Below are positions 7,402 through 14,381 of a stretch of 20,668 nt of DNA, piece by piece (the first letter of the stretch is position 1; every line of letters begins with the position of its first letter). The notes under the pieces were generated by a model that saw nothing but the letters and a program-made list of their open reading frames with translations, was not told where the DNA came from and searched no databases. The position numbers were made by a program, and so were the translations under genes. Where the stretch lies: assembly GCA_023423835.1 (NCBI GenBank), contig JAFAEW010000013.1, positions 1 through 20,668 of the forward strand, given 5' to 3'. The DNA comes from Bacteroidota bacterium (lineage in GTDB: Bacteria > Bacteroidota > Bacteroidia > Chitinophagales > Chitinophagaceae).

Positions 7402-7773
7402 ATGAAAAACATATTTTCCGGTCTTGCAATTTTCGTTGTGATCTCGCTTGCCGCATCCTGCTCACCTAAAGTGGTGGAGACGGGAAAAGCGTCTTATTAT
7501 GCGGATAAGTTCAACGGCAGATTAACCGCCAATGGAGAAGTATTTCGTCAGCGGAAGAAAACCGCCGCAAGTAAAACCCTGCCCTTCGGAACCAAGGTGA
7601 AGGTGACGAATTTGTCTAACAATAAAACGGTAAAAGTAAGAATAAATGACCGCGGACCGTTTGTAGCTGGTCGAATCATCGACCTGAGCAAGAAGGCGGC
7701 AAAGAAAATCGGGATGATAGAGGCGGGGGTGCAGGAGGTGCGGTTGAAGTATAGGGCGACGGAGAAAAAATAG
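7402..7773 (+). CDS. RlpA-like septal-ring lipoprotein (DPBB domain), with active-site His replaced
   Basis: A short RlpA-type protein. Residues 1-20 are a lipoprotein signal peptide (lipobox LAASC, Cys20). Residues 27-117 form the double-psi beta-barrel: GKASYYADKFNGRLTANGE, then LPFGTKVKVTNL, then VRINDRGPFVAGRIIDLS. RlpA enzymes are lytic transglycosylases acting on denuded peptidoglycan at the septum. Glu46 and Asp83 fit the known catalytic Glu and Asp, but the conserved His of the AAHKTLP motif is Ser57 here, so catalysis is doubtful. There is no SPOR domain; 123 aa is minimal for the family. Confidence 0.87.
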   Translation: MKNIFSGLAIFVVISLAASCSPKVVETGKASYYADKFNGRLTANGEVFRQRKKTAASKTLPFGTKVKVTNLSNNKTVKVRINDRGPFVAGRIIDLSKKAAKKIGMIEAGVQEVRLKYRATEKK

Positions 7774-7810
7774 GGGATTGGGGCTGGCGCTGACGGATCC
7801 GGTTTTGAAT

Positions 7811-8281
7811 CCCGGCCCTGACGGACTGGGCTGTGGAATGTCGGGCTTTCAGCCCTGGTCGGCGCAAATCAGGAGGAACATCGTGGCTTTTGTCCCGGCC
7901 CTGACGGACCGGGCTATAGAATGCCGGGTTTTCGGCCCTGATTGATGCGAATATCGGGGAACCATCGCGGCAATTGTTCCGGCCCTGACGGACCAGGCTG
8001 TGGAATGCCGGCCTTTCAGCCCTGGTCGAGGCGAATATCGGGGAACATCGTGGCTATTCCCGGCCCTAACGGACCGGGCTATAGAATTTCGGGCTTTCAG
8101 CCCTGATTAATGAGAATCGGGAGGAACATCGCGGCTATTGTCCCGGTCCTAACGGACCAGGCTATAGAATTTCGGGCTTTTAGCCCTGATCGAGGCGAAT
8201 ATCGGGGAACCATCGCGGCTATTGTCCCGGCCCTGACCGACCGGGCTGTGGAATGCCGGGCTTTCAGCCCTGGTCGGGCGA
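7811..8281 (+). repeat. Family A tandem palindromic repeat array (5 full units plus one truncated)
   Basis: Units start at 7811, 7894, 7978, 8059, 8142 and 8226; spacing is 83, 84, 81, 83 and 84 bases. Each has a core of about 50 bases and a spacer of about 33 bases (consensus around ATCGGGGAAC and CATCGCGGCTATTGT). The core holds two hairpins. Hairpin 1 is CCCGGYCC-TRAC-GGACCRGG; hairpin 2 is GGGCT-TTC-AGCCC. The arm AGCCCTGGTC of hairpin 2 is also nearly complementary to the right arm of hairpin 1, so an alternative fold is possible. The array lies in convergent intergenic space, between the RlpA-like gene (+) and tRNA-Pro (-). Confidence 0.9.
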
Positions 8282-8352
8282 AATTAGGTGAACGGTCGGC
8301 CGAGGACCGGAAGTGCATATTCTAAATGTTTGATGGATGGCCGATGGAAAAC

Positions 8353-8378
8353 AAAAAAGCCCTGAAAATCAGAGCTTT
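8353..8378 (-). terminator. Intrinsic terminator of tRNA-Pro
   Basis: AAAGCCCTGA (8356-8365) pairs with TCAGAGCTTT (8369-8378) over 10 positions with one G-U pair and a 3-base loop. On the minus strand it is followed by a T run. It starts 5 bases beyond the tRNA 3' end. Confidence 0.8.
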
Positions 8379-8382
8379 AAAG

Positions 8383-8456
8383 TCGGGAAGACAGGATTCG
8401 AACCTGCGACCCCCTGGTCCCAAACCAGGTGCGCTACCGGCCTGCGCTACTTCCCG
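8383..8456 (-). tRNA. tRNA-Pro (anticodon UGG)
   Basis: 74 bases with a 7-bp acceptor stem (CGGGAAG/CTTCCCG), D arm GCGCAGGCCGGTAGCGC, anticodon arm CCTGG-TTTGGGA-CCAGG with anticodon TGG, and T arm GCAGG-TTCGAAT-CCTGT. Discriminator base is A; CCA is not encoded. On the plus strand this region yields the peptide QDSNLRPPGPKPGALPACATSR, a familiar false translation of antisense tRNA. Confidence 0.97.
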
Positions 8457-8469
8457 TTTTTTGCGGGCA

Positions 8470-8500
8470 CAAAAGTACGGGCAGGAGTTGAATTGTCAAA
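8470..8500 (-). promoter_or_regulatory. Promoter of tRNA-Pro
   Basis: On the minus strand: TTTG (8497-8500), exactly 19 bases, then TACTTTTG (8470-8477). This is a full match to the Bacteroidota consensus TTTG-N19-TAnnTTTG, with the mature tRNA 5' end 13 bases after the -7 box. Confidence 0.85.
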
Positions 8501-8564
8501 AAAACTTGCTATTTTTATTTTATAAAAATACGGTAAAACTTCCGGTTGTTTCAGGAAAAAGTAA

Positions 8565-8572
8565 TAGATTTG
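8565..8572 (+). promoter_or_regulatory. Putative -7 box of the Xre-RES operon promoter
   Basis: TAGATTTG, an exact TAnnTTTG match, 20 bases before the antitoxin ATG at 8593. Directly upstream is TTCC-N10-GGAA (8540-8557), a short inverted repeat that could be an operator for the autoregulating Xre antitoxin. The operator idea is inference only. Confidence 0.5.
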
Positions 8573-8592
8573 TTGAAATTGATTCTTTAAAT

Positions 8593-9015
8593 ATGAAACT
8601 TTACCAAACACAGGTATTGGAAGATATTCCTTCAGAAATCAATGAGTCTGAAATTCTCTATTTTCTTCAAACTAAAAAAGTTAATGAAGATCATGTGAAT
8701 GCATTAAAATCACTTACGGGTTTAAATGACGATATCATCTCAGGCTGGCTCAATCTCAGCGTTAAAACCTTTCGCGAATACCGCAAACCAAAAACCATTA
8801 TCAGGGGAAATACCAAAGAACATATCGTTCTTTTACTGGCCCTGTTAAAACATGGAAGAGAGATTTTCGGTTCTGCAAAGGCATTTGATAGCTGGCTTAA
8901 TACAAACAACTTTTATTTCAACGGTCAAAGTCCCGAATCGTTTCTAAATACAATCACTGGCATAAAGTTCGTCGACAACCGTTTAACTGCCATGCAGTTT
9001 GGAGATAATGTGTAG
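8593..9015 (+). CDS. Xre/MbcA/ParS-type antitoxin (DUF2384) of a RES-Xre toxin-antitoxin pair
   Basis: A 140-aa protein with an N-terminal helical, Xre-like DNA-binding part (about 25-70, with LTGLNDDIISGWLNLSVKTFREY resembling a helix-turn-helix) and a C-terminal toxin-binding domain (about 75-138) with the pattern G..AF.SWL....F.F.G.SPESFL.T..G...V...L..M.FG. In this system the antitoxin blocks the RES toxin and represses the operon. ATG 8593 is the right start: the frame stays open back to 8326, but that part crosses tRNA-Pro, its promoter and the -7 box. The toxin gene starts 2 bases after the stop. Confidence 0.88.
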   Translation: MKLYQTQVLEDIPSEINESEILYFLQTKKVNEDHVNALKSLTGLNDDIISGWLNLSVKTFREYRKPKTIIRGNTKEHIVLLLALLKHGREIFGSAKAFDSWLNTNNFYFNGQSPESFLNTITGIKFVDNRLTAMQFGDNV

Positions 9016-9017
9016 CA

Positions 9018-9476
9018 ATGGAGGTTTTTAGAATTAGCATTGAAAAATATTCCAATCAACTGATTTCCTCCGGAAAGGCAAACCGCTGGAATTTTGATGG
9101 TGAATTTGTTTTTTATACCGCTTCTTCCCGATCTCTCTCGACCCTGGAATTGATAGTTCACCGTTCTTCTGTTGTGCCCGCGGAGAATTTTAAAGTTATG
9201 GTTATCTCCATTGCCGATGATGATCACTTGTATAAGCAGATTAAACTTAGTGAGCTTCCGCAAAGTTGGCGCAGCCTTGCTGCCTATTCAAAACTGCAAT
9301 CGGTCGGATCTGAATGGATCCAAACCGGTGAATCCCTGGTGCTGAAAGTGCCTTCTGCGGTGATCCCGCAGGAATACAATTTTGTTATCAATACCCGTCA
9401 TCCTGAATTCCATAAAAAAGTGCAATTGATAAGAGCGGAGCCGTATTTCTGGGATCAAAGATTATTTAAAAGGTAG
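9018..9476 (+). CDS. RES-domain toxin (NAD+-degrading)
   Basis: A 152-aa RES-domain protein, the toxin partner of the preceding antitoxin. Known RES toxins (ParT/MbcT group) deplete cellular NAD+ by phosphorolysis or hydrolysis, or ADP-ribosylate a host enzyme. The start VFRI, NRWNFDGEFVFYTASSRSLSTLELIVH, and the C-terminal GSEWIQTGESLVLKVPSAVIPQEYNFVIN are diagnostic. Arg23, Tyr33 and Glu44 have the same spacing (10 and 11) as the catalytic Arg31/Tyr41/Glu52 I recall for the Pseudomonas putida toxin, so the protein looks active. It is translationally coupled to the antitoxin. Confidence 0.9.
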   Translation: MEVFRISIEKYSNQLISSGKANRWNFDGEFVFYTASSRSLSTLELIVHRSSVVPAENFKVMVISIADDDHLYKQIKLSELPQSWRSLAAYSKLQSVGSEWIQTGESLVLKVPSAVIPQEYNFVINTRHPEFHKKVQLIRAEPYFWDQRLFKR

Positions 9477-9553
9477 TTTTTGTTTGCTATTTCACGGTAT
9501 CATTCCAAACAATTTTCTTTTATTTCCGTACATTCATAGAAAAATTTTATCGG

Positions 9554-10240
9554 TTGAATAGAACAATTATCATAACCGGCGCCAATGGCAATCTCGGTAA
9601 GGCTGTCGTATCGGTTTTTCTTGCCAGCGACTGGAATGTAATCGGTCTGATCCGGAAGGAAACGGAAAGGAACAGCCTGCCCGCTCACGAAAAGCTCGAT
9701 CTGAGAGTGGTGGATCTAATGGAAGAGAAAGCGGTAATTGAACTGGTGGAAACGCTGATCGGCGAATATAAAACGATTGAAGCCGGAATTCTCACCGCCG
9801 GCGGATTCAGGATGGGAAATCTGGGGAATACCGGATCTGAACTGCTGCAACAACAGATTGATCTCAATTTTAAAACAGCTTATCATGTTTGCCGGCCACT
9901 TTTTTTGCACATGATCAACAACAATTCGGGACGAATAATATTTATCGGAAGCCGTCCTGCCCTGGAAGCGCAGCGCGCAAAATCGGCCCTCGCATATGGA
10001 TTATCGAAATCACTGTTATTTACCTTATCGGATATCCTCAATAAGGAAGCGGCAGGATCGAATGTAGCGTCGTCGGTTATCGTTCCCGATACCATCGACA
10101 CGCTGGAAAACCGTAAAGAAATGCCGGATGCGGATACTTCACATTGGGTAAAACCGGAAAAAATCGCGGAAATTATGGCGTTTATCACTTCGGACATAGC
10201 AGCGCCGCTCAGGGGCGGAGTTTTTAAAGTTTATGGATGA
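9554..10240 (+). CDS. Short-chain dehydrogenase/reductase (SDR)
   Basis: A 228-aa classical SDR that would use NAD(P)H. Cofactor motif TGANGNLG is at 8-15, NxxT-like TAGG at 81-84, catalytic Ser133 in IGSRPAL, and Tyr148-x3-Lys152 in YGLSK. The size and the short loop before the C-terminus recall dihydropteridine-reductase-like members, but the substrate is not readable. The start is TTG 9554: the Rossmann motif begins only 7 residues later and no upstream ATG is in frame. It converges on the PAP2 gene with a 26-base gap. Confidence 0.87.
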   Translation: MNRTIIITGANGNLGKAVVSVFLASDWNVIGLIRKETERNSLPAHEKLDLRVVDLMEEKAVIELVETLIGEYKTIEAGILTAGGFRMGNLGNTGSELLQQQIDLNFKTAYHVCRPLFLHMINNNSGRIIFIGSRPALEAQRAKSALAYGLSKSLLFTLSDILNKEAAGSNVASSVIVPDTIDTLENRKEMPDADTSHWVKPEKIAEIMAFITSDIAAPLRGGVFKVYG

Positions 10241-10266
10241 AAGCGCAGGATCGTTCCATTGCCGCA

Positions 10267-10938
10267 TCAATTTTCAGAAAAATCGGGCTCAGCAAAACTT
10301 TCGTTCGCCGGTTTCGATGCAATCCGTAGGGCAGGTAATCCGATTCTGCGGTTGAAAAACGAGGCAGTAGCAAGGCCGATCAGGCTTCCGAGTAAGGCGC
10401 CCCCCAATACATCCAGGGGATAATGCACTCCCACATACAATTGACCATAACAAATTGTGGCCGCCCAAAAGAACAGCAAATAGCCCCATTTTTTAAAATA
10501 ATCCTTCATCGTAAAAAATACGAAGCAGGCAACACCGAAATGGTTGGTGGCGTGGGAGGATGTGAAACTTCCGCTGGATGGGCAACGGTTTAATAACAAT
10601 CTTACGTAATCGCCAATCACCGGATCACTGCAGGGCCTTGGCCGGTTGAAGTAATTTTTCAGAAAAGTGCTGCTTACCTGATCAGTAATTACCACCGTCA
10701 GGATCAGGCCGACCATCCACGGCCAGGCTTTCCACCCAAAATTCCAAAACAGGAGAAATACGAGAAAGAAATAAAGCGGCACCCAGGTTGTGGCTTCCCG
10801 CCACCAGGGGAAAATCCGGTCCAGAAAAGGCGATGTCCATTCCGTATTGATCTGCAGCAACAAATATTGATCCCAGCTATTAAGATGTGCCCACACAATT
10901 TGCCACCAGTGGATGGTTGTTGCCTCTAATAAAATCAT
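10267..10938 (-). CDS. PAP2-family membrane phosphatase
   Basis: A 223-aa integral membrane phosphatase of the PAP2 superfamily, likely acting on lipid phosphates or undecaprenyl/lipid A pyrophosphates at the periplasmic face. Five to six hydrophobic segments are visible. Motif C1 is K94-x6-R101-P102 (KNYFNRPRP), C2 is SSHA with His129, and C3 is YGQLYVGVHYPLD with His172 and Asp176. The C3 Ser-Arg pair is Gly165-Gln166 here. C3 variants with Gln are common in Bacteroidota PAP2 proteins, so activity is still likely. It is divergent from the next gene. Confidence 0.88.
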   Translation of the reverse strand: MILLEATTIHWWQIVWAHLNSWDQYLLLQINTEWTSPFLDRIFPWWREATTWVPLYFFLVFLLFWNFGWKAWPWMVGLILTVVITDQVSSTFLKNYFNRPRPCSDPVIGDYVRLLLNRCPSSGSFTSSHATNHFGVACFVFFTMKDYFKKWGYLLFFWAATICYGQLYVGVHYPLDVLGGALLGSLIGLATASFFNRRIGLPALRIASKPANESFAEPDFSEN

Positions 10939-10965
10939 GAGCGAAACTAATTAGTATTACGGCTG

Positions 10966-10973
10966 CAAAGATA
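10966..10973 (-). promoter_or_regulatory. Putative -7 box of the PAP2 gene promoter
   Basis: On the minus strand TATCTTTG, an exact TAnnTTTG, 27 bases before the PAP2 ATG (10938). A TTG lies 22 bases further upstream, slightly far for -33. It sits back to back with the plus-strand box at 10984. Confidence 0.5.
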
Positions 10974-10983
10974 TTTTTAATGT

Positions 10984-10991
10984 TATTTTTG
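10984..10991 (+). promoter_or_regulatory. Putative -7 box of the LTA-synthase-like gene promoter
   Basis: TATTTTTG, an exact TAnnTTTG, ending only 6 bases before the ATG at 10998. Transcription would start at or next to the start codon, so the mRNA may be leaderless or nearly so. No TTTG is visible in the -33 position. Confidence 0.45.
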
Positions 10992-10997
10992 CACCCA

Positions 10998-12989
10998 ATG
11001 AATAAATTAAGAATACCAAGATATATTCAATGGATCTTATTGACCGGTATTATTTTTTTAATACTGATGAGCTTGTTGAGACTTGGTTTTGTGCTCGCCT
11101 TTAAAAGTCCGTCCACTGCTTCTGTAGATCTGACAGGCGCTTTTTTGCTTGGACTCCGGTTTGACCTGCGGATGGTTTGTATTATGGCGCTCGTGTTTTT
11201 TATTTTGGGAAGCATTCCCGCATTGCATCCGCTCGACAAAAAATGGGGAAAGAGAATCAGCTTTTGGATCTGGGTACTGGTAATCATCGTTTTTGCCTTG
11301 TTTTATGTGATCGATTTTGCCAACTATGCTTACCTCTCCCAACGGGTTACCGTAAACCTGCTCACGTTTTTACAGGATGCGCGAATTTCCGCCGGTGTGG
11401 TTTGGCAAACTTATCCCGTCATAAAAATAATTGTCGCACTGATCTTGTTATGTTTTGCCCTGCTTGCCATCATCACCTTCACCTACAATGTGGTATTGTC
11501 GAAGCCAAAAACTGCCACGAGAAAATCGAGGTTTTTCTGGTCGCTGATATTTTTCCTGTTACTGGGACTGGGTATTTTCGGAAGGTGGGGACAATATCCG
11601 TTGCGCTGGAGCGATGCCTTTGTCTTTGGAAATGATTTTGCTGCCAATGTATCCCTCAATCCGTTTGAATCGTTCTTCAGTTCATTTCAATTCAAATCCT
11701 CAACCTATGATCTGGAGAAGACGCGGGCTGCTTATCCGTTTATGGCCAACTATTTGAATGTTGATCATCCCGACATCAATACTTTAAATTATGACCGTTC
11801 ATTTACTGCCTCCGATTCAATAACGGCGAAGCCGAATGTGGTATTGGTAATCTGCGAATCGTTCAGCGCTTATAAAAGTTCGATGTACGGCAACCCGTTA
11901 AACACCACGCCTTTTTTTGCGGATATGTGCGCCAACGGGATCTTTTTCGACCGCTTTTTCACGCCCACTTATGGCACCGCAAGGGGCGTTTGGGCGGCAT
12001 TGACGGGCGTTCCCGATGTGCAACTTGTAAACACCTCCACCCGTAATCCTGCCAGTGTTGATCAGCATGTATTGATCAATGATTTTGCGGGATATGAGAA
12101 AATGTATTTCATCGGAGGCAGTACGAGCTGGGCAAATCTGAGAGGATTGCTGACCGATAATATCAAGGGCTTACGGCGTTATGAGCAGGACGATTTTGAT
12201 GCACCCAAACTCGACGTCTGGGGCGTGAGCGATAAAAATCTTTTTTTGGGAGCCAATAAAGTGTTGGCGAAGGAAACCAAACCGTTTTTTGCTGTCATCC
12301 AAACCGCCGATAACCACCGGCCTTACAGCATTCCAAAGGAAGATCTCAAGCGTTTCAAGCCGCTGAAGGTTTCGAAAGACAGCCTGAAGAAATACGGATT
12401 CGAAAGTGAGGATGAATACAATGCCTTCAGATATACCGATTATTGTTTTAAGGTATTTATGGAAACCGCGGCAAAGGAAGCGTATTTCAAAAACACCATC
12501 TTCGTTTTTACCGGCGATCATGGTATCAGAGGAGATGCGGGGGAAATGTTGCCAAAGGTTTGGACCGACCAGGGATTAACCTCAGAACACGTTCCGTTTC
12601 TGATTTACGCGCCGGCATTTTTGAAACCCGCCCGGCATTCGTACCTCGGCTCGCAGATCGATATTTTGCCCACGATCGCTTCTTTGTGTAATATCACCCA
12701 TACCAATACCGCCCTGGGAAGAAACCTGTTGAGTGATCAGATATTAAACGGCGATTCATCCCGCAATGCTGCCTTCATTTTCGATCCGGATGTGAAGCGG
12801 ATCGGCATCCTTTACCAGGGATTGTTTTACAGTTACGGGCTGAATAACAGCAGTCCCGAACAAATCAGCAGCATTGAAAACAACGAACCCGTTCAGTTGA
12901 CCGATTCGTTAAGAATGGTTTACCGCAGTATTACAAACGACTTTTACGAAACTTCCCGCTATCTGTTGTTCAATAACCGGAAGAAATAG
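10998..12989 (+). CDS. LTA synthase-like / sulfatase-fold membrane phosphotransferase
   Basis: A 663-aa protein with about five N-terminal transmembrane helices (roughly 11-33, 47-73, 88-110, 141-166, 179-196) and a large extracytoplasmic alkaline-phosphatase/sulfatase-fold domain from about residue 275. Metal-site residues are Glu287 (VICESF), the nucleophile Thr327 in PTYGTARG, and the FTGDHG pair near the C-terminus. Gram-negative members of the LtaS/OpgB/Cps-type group transfer phosphoglycerol or phosphoethanolamine to glycans or lipids; the donor here is unknown. The frame opens at 10980, but that start overlaps the -7 box, so ATG 10998 is preferred. A bidirectional terminator follows. 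Confidence 0.88.
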   Translation: MNKLRIPRYIQWILLTGIIFLILMSLLRLGFVLAFKSPSTASVDLTGAFLLGLRFDLRMVCIMALVFFILGSIPALHPLDKKWGKRISFWIWVLVIIVFALFYVIDFANYAYLSQRVTVNLLTFLQDARISAGVVWQTYPVIKIIVALILLCFALLAIITFTYNVVLSKPKTATRKSRFFWSLIFFLLLGLGIFGRWGQYPLRWSDAFVFGNDFAANVSLNPFESFFSSFQFKSSTYDLEKTRAAYPFMANYLNVDHPDINTLNYDRSFTASDSITAKPNVVLVICESFSAYKSSMYGNPLNTTPFFADMCANGIFFDRFFTPTYGTARGVWAALTGVPDVQLVNTSTRNPASVDQHVLINDFAGYEKMYFIGGSTSWANLRGLLTDNIKGLRRYEQDDFDAPKLDVWGVSDKNLFLGANKVLAKETKPFFAVIQTADNHRPYSIPKEDLKRFKPLKVSKDSLKKYGFESEDEYNAFRYTDYCFKVFMETAAKEAYFKNTIFVFTGDHGIRGDAGEMLPKVWTDQGLTSEHVPFLIYAPAFLKPARHSYLGSQIDILPTIASLCNITHTNTALGRNLLSDQILNGDSSRNAAFIFDPDVKRIGILYQGLFYSYGLNNSSPEQISSIENNEPVQLTDSLRMVYRSITNDFYETSRYLLFNNRKK

Positions 12990-13035
12990 TTCAGATCCCG
13001 GGGAGAAAATTCTACCAAATCTTCTTTCAGCAAAA

Positions 13036-13067
13036 AAATCAGGAGGCCGTTTCCAACCTCCTGATTT
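13036..13067. terminator. Bidirectional intrinsic terminator
   Basis: A perfect 11-bp stem, AAATCAGGAGG (13036-13046) and CCTCCTGATTT (13057-13067), with a 10-base loop, T-rich on one side and an A run on the other. It serves the convergent LTA-synthase-like gene (+) and TPM gene (-). Confidence 0.85.
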
Positions 13068-13090
13068 GTGTTTTTATTTATTCTGCCCGG

Positions 13091-13885
13091 CTACCAGCCG
13101 CCACTTGCTCCGCCACCGCCGCTGCTTCCGCCGCCAAATCCTCCAAAGCCACCGCCTCCACCGCCGAAGCCGCCGCCACCTCCGAACCCACCCCGACCGC
13201 CGCGAAATCCTCCGCCCATCAGGTTTCCGAGTATAAACGGCGTTAACCAGCCGCTTCCCCGGCGACTCATCATTCCACCGCCTCTGCCGCCGCCGCCACC
13301 TCTTCCGCCAAGAATCAGGAAGACAATGATGAGGATGATGAAAAAGGTTAGAATGCTGCCACCGCCGCCGTCCTCATCTCCTTTTCTAACCCGCTGCTCT
13401 TTGTATTCTCCTGCTGCCGCCTGTCCGAGCGATGTAATCGCTTCATCAAATCCCCGGTAATAGTTTCCCGCCCGGAAATTAGGGGCGAGATCGGTTTCAA
13501 TGATGTTTTTCGCGGTAATATCGGGAATGGCACCTTCCAGCCCATATCCCACTTCAATGCGCATTTTGTGATCATTGACCGCTACGAGGATCAAAATCCC
13601 GTTGTTGTTTTTTTTGGTCCCGATCCCCCAGGAGCGATACAACTTATTGGCATAAACGTCGATGTCGTAACCATCGAGGCTGGGAATTGTAACGATCGCA
13701 ATCTGGTTGGAGGTGCTGTCATCGAGCGCCACCAACCGCGATTCGAGGATCTGGTTTTGCTCAGATGATAACACATGCGCAAAATCGTTTACCAGCCGCG
13801 GAGGAACGGGCCGCTGCGGAAGGTTTTGTGCATTTACGGAAATTGTTGAAATGAATAGAAAAAGATATAGAAGAAAACGTTTCAT
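13091..13885 (-). CDS. TPM-domain (YgcG-like) membrane protein with glycine-rich tail
   Basis: A 264-aa protein with a cleavable signal peptide (about 1-20, ending SVNA), an extracytoplasmic TPM domain (about 25-160: VNDFAHVLSSEQ, IAIVTIPSLDGYDIDVYANKLYRSWGIG, NGILILVAVNDHKMRIEVGYGLEGAIPD), one transmembrane helix (about 176-192) and a tail of about 70 residues, more than half Gly with Phe and Arg. Such proteins (formerly DUF477) are linked to membrane-protein quality control or photosystem repair in other lineages; the function here is unknown. It is third in a lemA-TPM-TPM operon. Confidence 0.9.
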   Translation of the reverse strand: MKRFLLYLFLFISTISVNAQNLPQRPVPPRLVNDFAHVLSSEQNQILESRLVALDDSTSNQIAIVTIPSLDGYDIDVYANKLYRSWGIGTKKNNNGILILVAVNDHKMRIEVGYGLEGAIPDITAKNIIETDLAPNFRAGNYYRGFDEAITSLGQAAAGEYKEQRVRKGDEDGGGGSILTFFIILIIVFLILGGRGGGGGRGGGMMSRRGSGWLTPFILGNLMGGGFRGGRGGFGGGGGFGGGGGGFGGFGGGSSGGGGASGGW

Positions 13886-13917
13886 TCTTTGTTGATGTTG
13901 GGTCTGAATCCAACCTT

Positions 13918-14379
13918 TTAGTGTCCGAAAACTAATTCATCAGGCAATTCGTTCTTGTCGGTCGACTCCTCATAGGGAAAATGAAACGACAGGGTTTCGC
14001 CGATCTTCAATACCACTGTGGCGATTCCTTCTGCATAATTTTCATTATTAAAATTACGCACCATCAGGTGCACGGCATCCTCCCAAAATTTGTTGCCCGT
14101 TTTTTCATGAATCCCCTGATCCCCATAAACTGCGAGTTGCCGGTCTTTCAGCGCTATATACACGAGGGTGCCGTTGCGATGCCTGGTTTTTTCCATGCTT
14201 AATGCGTAAAATAGCTCGGCCGCCCGGTCGATCGCATTGACAAACCGGCAGCGGTTTTCTATAAATACGCGTATTTCACCGCTCGTTGTTTTTTCGCCGG
14301 TGCGGATGGCATCGAGGATCTTTTCCTGCTCCTCAGCAGAGAAAAATTTGTGCGGCTTTTTTCTGAAAAAAGCAAACAT
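13918..14379 (-). CDS. TPM-domain protein, soluble form
   Basis: A 153-aa protein with no signal peptide or transmembrane helix, made of one TPM domain: FFSAEEQEKILDAIRTGEKTTSGEIRVFIENRC, RNGTLVYIALKDRQLAVYGDQGIHEKTGNKFWEDAV. It is shorter than its neighbour and would lie in the cytoplasm or at the inner membrane surface. It starts 2 bases after lemA stops and ends 32 bases before the second TPM gene, so it is in the same operon. The role is unknown. Confidence 0.9.
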   Translation of the reverse strand: MFAFFRKKPHKFFSAEEQEKILDAIRTGEKTTSGEIRVFIENRCRFVNAIDRAAELFYALSMEKTRHRNGTLVYIALKDRQLAVYGDQGIHEKTGNKFWEDAVHLMVRNFNNENYAEGIATVVLKIGETLSFHFPYEESTDKNELPDELVFGH

Positions 14380-14381
14380 CC

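Larger units (their letters stand above)
7774..8382. repeat. Gene-free interval between the RlpA-like gene and tRNA-Pro, mostly repeat array A
   Basis: No credible gene lies here; open frames in the interval translate repeat DNA. About 7783-7810 is a decayed partial repeat unit, 7811-8281 is the tandem array, 8282-8350 is unique sequence with a short CGGTC/GACCG palindrome, and 8353-8378 is the tRNA-Pro terminator. Confidence 0.8.

Noticed and set aside
7811..8281. CRISPR array
   Set aside because: Units are 81-84 bases with internal palindromes, spacers are near identical instead of unique, and no cas gene is present.
8326..8592. N-terminal extension of the antitoxin frame back to 8326
   Set aside because: It translates the antisense strand of tRNA-Pro and the promoters of both genes; the peptide is the well-known false tRNA translation.
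8383..9476. tRNA-borne integrative element marked by the Xre-RES pair
   Set aside because: No integrase gene and no direct repeat of the tRNA 3' end is visible on the far side, so a mobile island cannot be supported.
11177..11635. Second plus-strand frame inside the LTA-synthase-like gene
   Set aside because: It is out of frame with a clear transmembrane protein and has a Cys/His-rich, non-protein-like composition.
13068..13460. Proline-rich plus-strand frame opposite the TPM gene
   Set aside because: It is the complement of the glycine-rich tail of the TPM protein; the minus-strand gene is well supported.
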